Below are positions 5,482 to 13,165 of a stretch of 26,697 nt of DNA, piece by piece. Under the pieces are notes generated by a model. It saw only the letters and a list, made by a program, of their open reading frames with translations, made no database searches and was not told the origin of the DNA. The position numbers were made by a program, and so were the translations under genes. Location: positions 1 through 26,697 of IMG/VR virus record IMGVR_UViG_3300020455_000079; one strand, 5' to 3'. This DNA is from a virus. Positions within the stretch are counted from its first letter, which is position 1. Each line of letters starts with the position of its first letter.

Positions 5482-6171
5482 ATGAAATTACGTCCACCTA
5501 TGGAACTATCTGAAAAGACGTTGAAGATTCTTCAAAACTTCACGACTATCAATCAGTCTTTGGCATTCAAAGAAGGAAGAAAACTAAGAACTATATCTGT
5601 CATGAAGAATGTATTGGCAGAAGCAGAGATAGAAGAATATATCCCAAAGGATTTTGCAATCTATGATCTACCACAGTTTCTCAATACACTAGCGTTGTAT
5701 AGAGATCCAGATATTGATGTGTCTACTAATCCTAATTTTGCTCACATCAAAGCAGGTACATCACAAAGATCAAAATATTTTTTCTCAGACCCTAGTGTAA
5801 TTGTTGCACCACCTGAGAAAGAGATGGTTCTTCCTAGTGAAGATGTAACTTTCAATTTAGGTGAAGAGCAACTTGCTAAAGCATTGAAGTCATCATCTAT
5901 ACTACAACTACCAGACTTGTCTGTTGTTGGTGGTGAGGGTGCAATCAAGGTTGTTGTAAGTGATCGTAAGAATGATACATCAAACGAGTTTGCACTTGTT
6001 GTAGGACAAACAGATAAGGAATTTTCATTCAACTTCAAGATTGAGAATATAAAACTAATACCAGGTTCTTATTCTGTTGCAATTTCTTCCAAAAATCTTG
6101 CAAGGTTCTATAATACAAATTATAAACTAACTTACTTCATAGCGTTAGAACCTGATTCTGTTTACTCATGA
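5482..6171 (+). CDS. 45: DNA polymerase sliding clamp gp45
   Basis: A 229-aa protein, the length of T4 gp45 (228). It begins with MELSEKTLKILQNFTTINQS-type sequence common to phage clamps, and the remainder shows alternating strands with the conserved FSFNFKIENIKLIPGSY segment near residues 183-200. The trimeric ring tethers gp43 to DNA and in T4 also activates late transcription, which would matter for the NATAAATA promoters here. It has its own promoter at 5433-5461. Its stop overlaps the next gene as ATGA. Position upstream of gp44, as in T4, supports the call. Confidence 0.93.
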   Translation: MKLRPPMELSEKTLKILQNFTTINQSLAFKEGRKLRTISVMKNVLAEAEIEEYIPKDFAIYDLPQFLNTLALYRDPDIDVSTNPNFAHIKAGTSQRSKYFFSDPSVIVAPPEKEMVLPSEDVTFNLGEEQLAKALKSSSILQLPDLSVVGGEGAIKVVVSDRKNDTSNEFALVVGQTDKEFSFNFKIENIKLIPGSYSVAISSKNLARFYNTNYKLTYFIALEPDSVYS

Positions 6172-6668
6172 ACATCTTTGTAACTTCACCTGACCCTGTT
6201 GCTTCAGCACAGTGTCTACCCGACAAACACATTGTCAAGATGCCACTTGAGACATGTCAAATGCTCTCTATTGTGGCATCACCTGAGTGGGGTTATAACT
6301 TTGGCACTTTACCAAAACTTGATGGTACACCATACAAAACAGAGAAGGGTGCATTTCGTAATCACCCTTGTACAATATGGGCACAAACTAATTGGTCATG
6401 GTTGATTCAACATGGTCTTGCATTGTGTGCTGAGTACACACATAGGTATGGTAAGGTGCATAGTTGTCAGTCAACTATAGAACATGCTGCAGAAATATTT
6501 CCACAGCAAGATAGCGACCCTACAGAATTTACTTTTGCAGGTCCTGATGAGTTCAAGCATGACGATACCATAGACATATTCACCAAATACAAAAGATATA
6601 TTTCCACAAAACCATGGGCAGCATCTAATTACTTACGTGACAACACTAGAAAACCACTTTGGGTATAA
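6168..6668 (+). CDS. conserved phage protein, unknown function
   Basis: A 166-aa soluble protein starting MNIFVTSPDPVASAQCLPDK. The N-terminal pattern MNIFV..DP..AAQ..cDKH.VKM.LET.QML, the central NHPCTIWAQ.N..WL and the C-terminal Y..Y....W...R.P.W are those of a protein widely found in marine phages. Some annotations name such proteins pyrimidine-dimer glycosylase, but I see no resemblance to T4 DenV. Conserved His (H22), Cys and Trp residues suggest an enzyme. It overlaps gp45 by four bases and so is likely co-transcribed with the clamp. Confidence 0.85.
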   Translation: MNIFVTSPDPVASAQCLPDKHIVKMPLETCQMLSIVASPEWGYNFGTLPKLDGTPYKTEKGAFRNHPCTIWAQTNWSWLIQHGLALCAEYTHRYGKVHSCQSTIEHAAEIFPQQDSDPTEFTFAGPDEFKHDDTIDIFTKYKRYISTKPWAASNYLRDNTRKPLWV

Positions 6669-6671
6669 ATT

Positions 6672-6767
6672 ATGAATTATTACGGACTTGAAATTACATT
6701 CTGGGTAGTGTTTTCACTATCCATATTTTATCTCTATGAGGAGAGTCAAAAAAATAAGTCAAGATGA
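6672..6767 (+). CDS. tiny single-span membrane protein
   Basis: 31 aa, ATG 6672 to TGA 6767, filling exactly the gap between two genes and overlapping the next start as ATGA. The helix ITFWVVFSLSIFYLY is followed by a charged tail (EESQKNKSR). The inside-positive tail suggests an N-out, C-in orientation. Function unknown; the precise packing supports translation. Confidence 0.55.
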   Translation: MNYYGLEITFWVVFSLSIFYLYEESQKNKSR

Positions 6768-7297
6768 TACGTAAAAGAACTTTACTTGCACCAACAACAA
6801 TTTATGAAATTGATCTCGATATTGATAATGATCAACTCATAAAAGATATACAAACCCATAGAAATACTTTTCCAGAGGGCGAAGTATCAAATGTAAAAGC
6901 ATGGAGAAGTTCCTATAAAACACATCAACAAACAAAAATATTTAACAAATATATTGATAAAATTTTAGGTGGTGTAGAAGAAGCAAGAAAAGTTGATCCT
7001 TTCTCTTTCAGTAAATTTCAAGTATGCACATATGACGTTGTGGATTTTTGGGCACTGATGTATGGAGAGGGTGATTATACTATAGATCATACTCATTGGC
7101 CATGCACTTGGGCATCTTGTTATTATGCATATGCTGATGAAGATTCTTCTCCCATTCAATATAAATCATTGCGAATCAAACCTAGATCTGGTATGCTACT
7201 ACTATGGCCAGGTTCTTTATTTCATTCTGTCCCACATACAAAAGGAAAAAGAATCGCTGTGTCTGCAAACCTGATGGTACGAGATTTTGGCAAGTGA
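6764..7297 (+). CDS. 2-oxoglutarate/Fe(II) oxygenase-like protein
   Basis: A 177-aa protein with the C-terminal double-stranded beta-helix pattern of phage 2OG-Fe(II) dioxygenases: H109-x-H111 (DHTHWP, an HxH in place of HxD), a following strand ASCYYAYADEDSSP, the segment SGMLLLWPGSLFHSVPH with the distal H154, and R163 (KGKRIAVSANL) for 2-oxoglutarate. Such proteins are common in cyanophages, with substrates mostly unknown. It lies between gp45 and gp44, coupled to both by overlaps. A related fold is encoded at 25887. The family assignment is by pattern, and the HxH form should be tested for metal binding. Confidence 0.75.
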   Translation: MIRKRTLLAPTTIYEIDLDIDNDQLIKDIQTHRNTFPEGEVSNVKAWRSSYKTHQQTKIFNKYIDKILGGVEEARKVDPFSFSKFQVCTYDVVDFWALMYGEGDYTIDHTHWPCTWASCYYAYADEDSSPIQYKSLRIKPRSGMLLLWPGSLFHSVPHTKGKRIAVSANLMVRDFGK

Positions 7298-8231
7298 TTT
7301 TATATGGGTTGAAAAATACAGACCCAAGACAATTGATGATTGTATTCTACCAGAGAATATAAAAAAAACCTTTAGGGAATTCTTATCTCAAGGTGAGATA
7401 CCTAACTTACTACTGTCTGGTCCTCCTGGTATTGGAAAGACCACAGTTGCTAAATGTTTATGTGAAGAATTAGGAGCAGACTATTATGTCATCAATGGAT
7501 CAGACGAAGGACGATTCCTCGATACAGTCAGGAACCAAGCAAAGAATTTCGCATCTACAGTCTCTCTCACTTCTGAGGGAGGTCATAAAGTCATCATCAT
7601 CGACGAAGCAGACAATACCACTTCCGACGTACAACTCCTTCTTAGAGCGAATATTGAGACCTTCTACAAAAACTGCAGATTTATCTTTACCTGCAATTAC
7701 AAAAACAAAATCATAGAACCTCTACACTCTAGATGTTCTGTAATAGATTTTACTATCACAAAAAATGCCAAACCTCAGATCGCAGCATCTTTTTTCAAAA
7801 GGATTAACAACATCCTCGAACAAGAAGGTGTCAAAGCAGACAACAGAGTTATCGCTGAACTCATCAATAGACACTTCCCCGACTGGAGAAGAGTACTCAA
7901 TGAACTCCAACGACATTCTGCATCTGGTTCTATAGATGTTTCTATACTTGCAGATTTTTCTTCAGTAAAAGTACAAGAACTTATTAAGTTTCTAAAACAT
8001 AAAGAGTTTCAAAATGTTAGGAAATGGATAGTTCAGAACCTAGATAACGATCCTAGTGCTATACTAAGGAGTGTATATGACTCTATGTACGAGTCACTTA
8101 AACCTAAGTCAATTCCAGAAGCAGTTCTTATTATTGCGAAATACCAATATCAATCTGCTTTTGTTGCTGACCACGAGATAAATCTATTAGCAGCACTAAC
8201 TGAAATTATGTGCTCATGCGAATTTAAATGA
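7287..8231 (+). CDS. 44: clamp loader large subunit gp44 (AAA+ ATPase)
   Basis: A 314-aa AAA+ ATPase (T4 gp44: 319 aa) that, with gp62, loads the gp45 clamp. It shows WVEKYRPKTIDD at the N-terminus, Walker A GPPGIGKT (45-52), Walker B VIIIDEAD (102-109) and the SRC motif (148-150) that acts as arginine finger. No in-frame ATG exists near the conserved N-terminus, so a TTG at 7287, overlapping the previous gene by 11 bases, is the likely start. Its partner gp62 is not next to it but about 4.5 kb downstream. Confidence 0.95.
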   Translation: MASDFIWVEKYRPKTIDDCILPENIKKTFREFLSQGEIPNLLLSGPPGIGKTTVAKCLCEELGADYYVINGSDEGRFLDTVRNQAKNFASTVSLTSEGGHKVIIIDEADNTTSDVQLLLRANIETFYKNCRFIFTCNYKNKIIEPLHSRCSVIDFTITKNAKPQIAASFFKRINNILEQEGVKADNRVIAELINRHFPDWRRVLNELQRHSASGSIDVSILADFSSVKVQELIKFLKHKEFQNVRKWIVQNLDNDPSAILRSVYDSMYESLKPKSIPEAVLIIAKYQYQSAFVADHEINLLAALTEIMCSCEFK

Positions 8232-8530
8232 ACTATTTTCTATCTTGTCCACCTGTTTATACATTACCAGGAACATGGACTAAATGTAATGCGATAATTC
8301 CACATGCTAACTTGAGTGGAGGAGCAGCGTTTGCATTCTTTATGGCTTTATGTATCTTAGCACTTATAATTTATGGGATATATAATACCTTTGGTCCTGG
8401 TGGTAAGGATAAAAAGGATCTTATCAAAGAACATGCTAGGATGCATGAACTAGGAATTGCTCACGGTCATAATGACAAGGGAGCATTCGCATCAGTACGT
8501 ACTAAGGATCAACACAAACATGAAGATTGA
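8228..8530 (+). CDS. single-span membrane protein, PsbN-like segment
   Basis: A 100-aa protein coupled to gp44 by an ATGA overlap. It has a polar N-terminus with two Cys, one transmembrane helix (AFAFFMALCILALIIYGIY, about residues 34-53), then NTFGPGGKDKKDL and a His-rich tail ending KHED. The helix followed by Y..FGP..K..KDL and a HED ending resembles PsbN, a small protein needed for photosystem II assembly (typically Y..FGPPS.eL.DPFeeHED). The extra 25-residue insert and long N-terminus differ from PsbN (about 45 aa), so the relation is tentative. Confidence 0.7.
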   Translation: MNYFLSCPPVYTLPGTWTKCNAIIPHANLSGGAAFAFFMALCILALIIYGIYNTFGPGGKDKKDLIKEHARMHELGIAHGHNDKGAFASVRTKDQHKHED

Positions 8531-8951
8531 TACACAGGGGATGAGTGGTCCTGCTGATCCTAATTTCAAGGGTAGACCATTAGAAGAACAGCAAAGAGAA
8601 CTTCCTAAGGCTACCGTTACACCTCGTAGGTTATTCACTGAGACATATGTTAAGGAGATGAAGATTCTTATTAATGAAGTCTTAGATGAACGTGAACATA
8701 AGAAGAGAATGATAGGACCATATGATGTTATGAGACCATTACCACCATCATACTTTGATACTAAACACTTCCAATATATTGTTGGAGAAGAAGAACCACC
8801 GTATAAAGATTGGTCAGATATAGATATGGATATAATGGCAGACATAGATGATCAACATTCACACCATTTTGATGCACCAACGTTTGACATTGTGGGTATA
8901 GATACTTCTAACCCTTTTGGTGAAACCTTTATTTCGGATATGGAAATATGA
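8520..8951 (+). CDS. conserved cyanophage-type protein, unknown function
   Basis: A 143-aa acidic, probably soluble protein. The frame is open further upstream to 8457, but ATG 8520 overlaps the previous gene by only 11 bases and is preferred. The first third is Pro/Gly/Gln-rich; the middle (ETYVKEMKILINEVLDEREHKK) is a predicted helix; the last third is rich in Asp and aromatic residues with an HSHH cluster. It sits where gp62 follows gp44 in T4, but it has no likeness to gp62, which is found at 12785. No function can be given. Confidence 0.75.
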   Translation: MKIDTQGMSGPADPNFKGRPLEEQQRELPKATVTPRRLFTETYVKEMKILINEVLDEREHKKRMIGPYDVMRPLPPSYFDTKHFQYIVGEEEPPYKDWSDIDMDIMADIDDQHSHHFDAPTFDIVGIDTSNPFGETFISDMEI

Positions 8952-9844
8952 AATGTTTAGTGACAGGGGGAGCAGGTTTTATAGGTTCCCATATAGTAGG
9001 TAAACTACTACAAAATAATAATCATGTTGTTGTGATAGACAATGAGTCTTCAGAAGCAAATGATGCATTTAATTGGTATGAAGATCATGCTGAAAACCAT
9101 GTTATTGATATACGTGATTTTGATGCTTGTCTCCCTTTGTTTGAGGGAGTTGATTGCGTATTCCACCTAGCAGCACATAGCAGAATTCAACTTGCTATGC
9201 AAAGACCAAAAGATTGTATAGAAACAAACTATTTTGGCACATATAATATGCTAGAGTGTGCAAGACAAGCAGGTGTAAGAAGATTTGTAAACTCATCTAC
9301 TTCATCCTCCTATGGTTTATTGAATAAACCACCACTACAGGAGGACATGAAGACTGATTGTCTCAACCCATACTCTGCAAGTAAAGTAGGAGCAGAAACC
9401 TTATGCGAGATGTACTACAGATTGCATGGACTGAGGACTATAACCTTGAGGTACTTCAATGTTTACGGTCCTCGTCAACCTCTAAAAGGGATTTATGCAC
9501 CAGTCATAGGACTCTTCGAGGAGCAGAAAAAACGTGGGGAACCCCTTACGATAGTAGGAGATGGTGAACAACGTAGAGATTTTACACATGTATATGATGT
9601 GGTTGACGCTAACATCTGTGCAATGATGACAAATTTTTCTGGTGTCACAGTGAATATAGGATCAGGTAAGAATTATTCAGTCAATGAGATTGCTGAATTT
9701 ATATCTGATGATACTATAACAATTCCTGAGAGACCAGGTGAAGCAAGAGAAACTCTTGCAGACAATTCAAGAGCACAGAAGTTGCTCAGTTGGACACCAA
9801 AATGTACTTTGGAGGATTACTTTGATCCCAACACCTATCTTTGA
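8948..9844 (+). CDS. NAD-dependent sugar-nucleotide epimerase/dehydratase
   Basis: A 298-aa short-chain dehydrogenase of the extended (GalE/WcaG) type. It has the dinucleotide-binding motif GGAGFIG (7-13), D56-type acidic residues, FHLAAHSR, the Ser cluster SSTSS (116-120), the catalytic YSASK (Y142, K146) and LRYFNVYGPRQ. The protein would act on UDP-, GDP- or ADP-linked sugars. Cyanophages often carry such genes, perhaps to modify host or virion surface sugars. It overlaps the previous gene as ATGA, and a TTG-start gene overlaps its 3' end. It is slightly shorter than typical (310-330 aa). Confidence 0.9.
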   Translation: MKCLVTGGAGFIGSHIVGKLLQNNNHVVVIDNESSEANDAFNWYEDHAENHVIDIRDFDACLPLFEGVDCVFHLAAHSRIQLAMQRPKDCIETNYFGTYNMLECARQAGVRRFVNSSTSSSYGLLNKPPLQEDMKTDCLNPYSASKVGAETLCEMYYRLHGLRTITLRYFNVYGPRQPLKGIYAPVIGLFEEQKKRGEPLTIVGDGEQRRDFTHVYDVVDANICAMMTNFSGVTVNIGSGKNYSVNEIAEFISDDTITIPERPGEARETLADNSRAQKLLSWTPKCTLEDYFDPNTYL

Positions 9845-9983
9845 ATTACTTGTTCTTATTATTTCTATAGTATGGCTAAACGTTTTACTCTCACAATTGG
9901 GGGTGTACAGTGAAGACACTAAAAAGTCTAAAAACTCCCCTAAGATATCCAGGCGGAAAAAGCAGGGCAGTAACAAAGATTAG
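9822..9983 (+). CDS. TTG-start small membrane protein
   Basis: A 53-aa protein read in the +1 frame across the epimerase/methylase junction. A strong SD, GGAGG (9811-9815), lies six bases before TTG 9822. The peptide has one hydrophobic helix (PIFELLVLIISIVWLNVLL) and a Lys/Ser/Arg-rich tail. It overlaps the epimerase by 23 bases and the methylase by 74 bases. The SD placement and the textbook single-span layout match the other tiny membrane proteins here; without the SD I would have called it a shadow frame. Confidence 0.55.
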   Translation: MIPTPIFELLVLIISIVWLNVLLSQLGVYSEDTKKSKNSPKISRRKKQGSNKD

Positions 9984-10737
9984 TCAATTCTTTCCTGATT
10001 TGATTGATTTTGATGAATATAGGGAACCATTTCTAGGAGGTGGTTCTGTTGCATTGTGGGTAACAAAGCAATTCCCTCATTTAGATATATGGGTCAATGA
10101 TTTATACGAACCATTGTATAATTTTTGGTCTATGTTGCAGACAAATGGTGATGAGATGACAGATAGTTTGAAAAATTATAAAACTACACATCCAAATCCA
10201 GACACAGCAAGAGAATTATTTGAAGAATGTAAGGCTAAAGTTGGAGATAGGAGTACAGATAATTTGAATAGGGCAATTGCCTTCTATGTTATCAATAAAT
10301 GTAGTTTTTCTGGACTATCAGAGGCATCATCCTTCTCAAAACAAGCAAGTGATTCTAATTTTTCGATGAGAGGTATAGAAAGATTGCCAGAATACTCAGA
10401 AATTATAAAAGATTGGAAAATAACTAACGTATCGTATGAGATTTTGCTTGGTGGAGAGGACAAATTTATCTACCTTGACCCACCATATGAGATAGGATCT
10501 AATTTATATGGTAAAAAAGGAGGCATGCAGAAGTATTTTCATCATACAAACTTCTCAAAAGCATGTTGTGAAGCAAAACATCACATGTGTGTTAGTTATA
10601 ATTCCTCAAATCTAAACAAACGTAGATTTCACGACTGGAAGGCAGTAGAATATGATCATACATATACAATGAGGTCTACCGCAGACTATACTTCTGCACA
10701 AAAAAACCGAAAAGAACTTGTATTAACTAATTTCTAA
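9910..10737 (+). CDS. Dam-type adenine N6 DNA methyltransferase
   Basis: A 275-aa D12-class methyltransferase. It shows the N-terminal LRYPGGKSR motif, the SAM-binding EPFLGGGS (39-46), a Dam-like D-rich segment (VNDLYEPLYNFW) and the catalytic DPPY (190-193). Dam and T4 Dam methylate GATC; this one probably acts on a similar short site, though the specificity is not readable here. It starts at GTG 9910 after a GGGGGT SD. Phage methylases protect the phage genome from host nucleases or mark it for replication. It is isolated: no restriction partner is visible. Confidence 0.93.
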   Translation: MKTLKSLKTPLRYPGGKSRAVTKISQFFPDLIDFDEYREPFLGGGSVALWVTKQFPHLDIWVNDLYEPLYNFWSMLQTNGDEMTDSLKNYKTTHPNPDTARELFEECKAKVGDRSTDNLNRAIAFYVINKCSFSGLSEASSFSKQASDSNFSMRGIERLPEYSEIIKDWKITNVSYEILLGGEDKFIYLDPPYEIGSNLYGKKGGMQKYFHHTNFSKACCEAKHHMCVSYNSSNLNKRRFHDWKAVEYDHTYTMRSTADYTSAQKNRKELVLTNF

Positions 10738-10955
10738 TGCGAAAAACTATTATCAATGCTCTTATCGCTCATGCACAAGGTGATATTCAAAAACATCTAG
10801 CGAACGTAGAGGTTTATCTCACAAACCCTGCAGGGATAGGTGAGCATAGTGACATAATGGAAGCAATTCAGTGTGAATTAGATATAGTTGCAAAGTATGA
10901 AGATCAAATTAATGTTATCAAAAAGTATCTCAGAAAAGATGCAACGAGTGAATGA
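10737..10955 (+). CDS. small conserved protein, unknown
   Basis: A 72-aa, mostly helical protein starting in a TAATG overlap with the methylase. The sequence has the repeated Leu/Ile spacing of a helical hairpin (NALIAHAQGDIQKHLANVEVYL and later IMEAIQCELDIVAKYEDQI). Similar short proteins occur in T4-like cyanophages, but no function is known to me. It may be co-translated with its neighbours. Confidence 0.7.
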   Translation: MRKTIINALIAHAQGDIQKHLANVEVYLTNPAGIGEHSDIMEAIQCELDIVAKYEDQINVIKKYLRKDATSE

Positions 10956-11091
10956 TCTTTATGATGATATGGAGAGACTAAACTCTTTATATCAAGAATT
11001 ATGTTGGGATAATGATGTTCATCTTGATATGATTCCCGACTATAAAAACAATTGTATTATCATCAAACCTCGTGACACAAAAACAAATTGA
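10939..11091 (+). CDS. small acidic protein, unknown
   Basis: A 50-aa protein (MQRVNDLYDDMERL start) overlapping the upstream gene by 17 bases. A helical first half with Tyr/Leu/Asp spacing is followed by CWDNDV and a Lys-rich end. GTG 10948 is an alternative start, giving MNDLYDDMERL. The same segment pattern (NDLYDDMERLN.LYQELCWD) is familiar from small cyanophage proteins. Function unknown. Confidence 0.6.
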   Translation: MQRVNDLYDDMERLNSLYQELCWDNDVHLDMIPDYKNNCIIIKPRDTKTN

Positions 11092-11527
11092 TTCTTGGAT
11101 TGAAGACCTTCTAAGCATACCAAATCCCGCATTTGCCAACTTACCACCATGCCCTTATGCAAAAGCAGCATGGGTAGAAGGTAAAGTTATTGTAAAGAAA
11201 TTTGTAAGTTTCAATCAACTGAAAGAAGATATAAAATTGATAAAGGATCGTGTAATGATATTTTATTTCAAGGAAAATTCTCTACCATCATGTAAAGACC
11301 TTGAAATTTTAGCAAAAGATTACAATCTACAGTTTCCAGACCTTATTTTTTATGACGAACATCCTGATACTATAGAAGAAGTGGCAGGTATAAAACTCAA
11401 TAGTGGTATATGTGCATTGATTGTACAGGATAGAAAAGATTTAGAAGAAAAGAGAGCAGAACTTCAGAAAACAGGGTACTATGATAACTGGAAACCCGAA
11501 ATGAAGGATAGGATTTTTGCAAAATAA
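11072..11527 (+). CDS. conserved phage protein with CPYA motif
   Basis: A 151-aa soluble protein from GTG 11072, overlapping the previous gene by 20 bases. The N-terminus has PNPAFANLPPCPYAKAAW, a phage motif I recall but cannot link to a function, followed by an alpha/beta region and the helical KDLEEKRAELQKTGYYDNW. It immediately precedes, and overlaps by 11 bases, the amidinotransferase, so the two are translationally coupled and may serve one pathway. The single conserved Cys in CPYA could be catalytic; this is inference. Confidence 0.75.
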   Translation: MTQKQIDSWIEDLLSIPNPAFANLPPCPYAKAAWVEGKVIVKKFVSFNQLKEDIKLIKDRVMIFYFKENSLPSCKDLEILAKDYNLQFPDLIFYDEHPDTIEEVAGIKLNSGICALIVQDRKDLEEKRAELQKTGYYDNWKPEMKDRIFAK

Positions 11528-12794
11528 TTACAAGTATCATGCACCATGGGATAAGCTCAAGACTGTGGTTCTTGGTACATTTTATGATGTAGATTTTTTT
11601 TCAACTATCAAGAATGATGTTATAAGAAGTGGACTTAGTAGAATAGCAGAGGAAACAAACGAAGATTTGGATAATTTTCAAAGTGTTCTCAAAGATTTTG
11701 GATGTGATGTCATAAGACCCAAGTTGAATCCTGATGATAGAATAGACAGATACATTGATGATGGTAAAGTAAACTTTATAAATCCTTTTCATAGGATAAG
11801 AACTGTACCTAGACCTCCTATGCAGGTAAGAGATTGTTCTTTAGTTGTAGACGATAAATTATACATCACACATGGTGATCACTCGGCAATTTTTGGGTGT
11901 CTTGATGAATATAATAAAGATGATCAAGTTATACTTGATTTTGACTTAGAAAGTTTGAGTGAAGAGGAAAAAGAAAAGTTACATGAGACATATTACAAAG
12001 TAAGAAAAACAAACTCATGGCCTGATGACATAGAAAATACAGATATATCTCAATTAGATGATATAACACAAATGGAAATAGAATATTTCAAAAAATATTC
12101 TAGAGAATCTATGGTTCATCTATTGAAAGCACCATGCATGACATTGATCGGTAAGGATATGGTTGTTGAAAGTGCTTTATTTGATTTGAATCGTTTACCA
12201 TTTGATCTAAGATATAATGTTGTCAACGAAGGTGGACATAGTGATGGATGTTTTGCTCCTGTTGTACCAGGTGCAATCATGACTGTCAGATCTCCCTTGT
12301 TATACTCCAAAACTTTTCCTAATTGGGATGTACTACATCTTCCTGGTCATGCAAAGACAAGTAAGTTTACAAGTGATATACACAAGTGGAAGAAAAAGAT
12401 AGGTGGAAGATGGTATGTTGACGGTGATATCAATGAGGAGTTTGTAGATTTTACAAACACGTATCTATCTGAACTTACAGGATTTACTATAGAAACAATC
12501 TTCGATGTTAATGCTTTGATGTTGGATAGACATCATATATGCGTTTCAAGCCTCATACCAGAGGCAGAGAAATTTTTCAAGAAACATAATGTGGAACCAA
12601 TCGTAGTTCCTTTTAGGCACAGGCATTTTCATGACGGAGGATTACATTGTGTGACACTTGATTTGTATCGTGAAGGTGACAAGGTTGACTATTTTCCTGA
12701 GAAAGATGATACAATGATGATAGATGGTAGTTCGAGGTTTGCTAAGTTGATTGGTAAAGACAGGTCTGGTCAGAGAGGATTCACATGGAACTAA
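11517..12794 (+). CDS. amidinotransferase (AGAT-like)
   Basis: A 425-aa member of the guanidine-modifying superfamily, of the arginine:glycine/inosamine amidinotransferase type that transfers the amidino group of arginine to an amine. Visible parts are the N-terminal PWDKLKTVVLG, MQVRDCSLVVDDKL, a His in VNEGGHSDG, HLPGHAKTSK, VNALMLDRHH and, near the C-terminus, FHDGGLHCVTLDL with the likely catalytic C378. The expected catalytic set is Asp, His and Cys. The start is TTG 11517 with AAGGA eight bases upstream; no in-frame ATG precedes the conserved region. The family includes SxtG and CyrA of cyanobacterial toxin pathways. The phage acceptor is unknown. Confidence 0.85.
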   Translation: MQNNYKYHAPWDKLKTVVLGTFYDVDFFSTIKNDVIRSGLSRIAEETNEDLDNFQSVLKDFGCDVIRPKLNPDDRIDRYIDDGKVNFINPFHRIRTVPRPPMQVRDCSLVVDDKLYITHGDHSAIFGCLDEYNKDDQVILDFDLESLSEEEKEKLHETYYKVRKTNSWPDDIENTDISQLDDITQMEIEYFKKYSRESMVHLLKAPCMTLIGKDMVVESALFDLNRLPFDLRYNVVNEGGHSDGCFAPVVPGAIMTVRSPLLYSKTFPNWDVLHLPGHAKTSKFTSDIHKWKKKIGGRWYVDGDINEEFVDFTNTYLSELTGFTIETIFDVNALMLDRHHICVSSLIPEAEKFFKKHNVEPIVVPFRHRHFHDGGLHCVTLDLYREGDKVDYFPEKDDTMMIDGSSRFAKLIGKDRSGQRGFTWN

Positions 12795-13165
12795 AAGACT
12801 GGTTGAACAGTATCAACTACAGTAAGAAGAACCTTATTGATGAAGATCCTGATGTAGAAAAGAAATATCCAGCGTATATTATCAACAGATGCATGTCTGG
12901 TCATCTTGATGCCATCATGTATGTAAATGAAATGAATTTATATCATAACCTGAGTTCCAAGTTACAATATGACTTTTTACTAAATATTTTACGATCCAAG
13001 AAGAGGTTTTCTCCTTGGGTGAAGAAAGAAGAATTGAAAAATCTTGATTATGTGAAGCGTTACTATGGATATAGTGACGAAAAAGCGAAACAAGTTCTTC
13101 CACTCCTTTCTAAAGAACAACTCACTTTTATACAAGAGAAACTTGAGCGAGGAGGATTGAAATGA
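12785..13165 (+). CDS. 62: clamp loader small subunit gp62
   Basis: A 126-aa protein whose pattern LKDWLNSINYSKKNL...YPAYIINRCMSGH...YDFLLNILRSKKRFSPWVKKEEL...V..YYGYS..KA is that of cyanophage gp62, which binds gp44 to form the clamp loader. The T4 protein is 187 aa; the shorter form is usual for cyanophages. It overlaps the amidinotransferase by 10 bases and RegA by four (ATGA), the gp62-regA order of T4. Its separation from gp44 by about 4.5 kb is the notable feature. Confidence 0.88.
   Translation: MELKDWLNSINYSKKNLIDEDPDVEKKYPAYIINRCMSGHLDAIMYVNEMNLYHNLSSKLQYDFLLNILRSKKRFSPWVKKEELKNLDYVKRYYGYSDEKAKQVLPLLSKEQLTFIQEKLERGGLK

Noticed and set aside
6168-6668. Pyrimidine-dimer glycosylase (DenV) function
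   Set aside because: The protein shows none of the T4 DenV N-terminal sequence; the name is only used loosely for similar marine phage proteins.
8492-8845. 117-codon minus-strand frame at 8492-8845
   Set aside because: It is a shadow of the plus-strand gene at 8520; composition is low-complexity Ser/Ile and nothing supports it.
8520-8951. gp62 assignment for the second gene after gp44
   Set aside because: It has the T4 position but none of the gp62 pattern; the protein at 12785 just before RegA matches instead.
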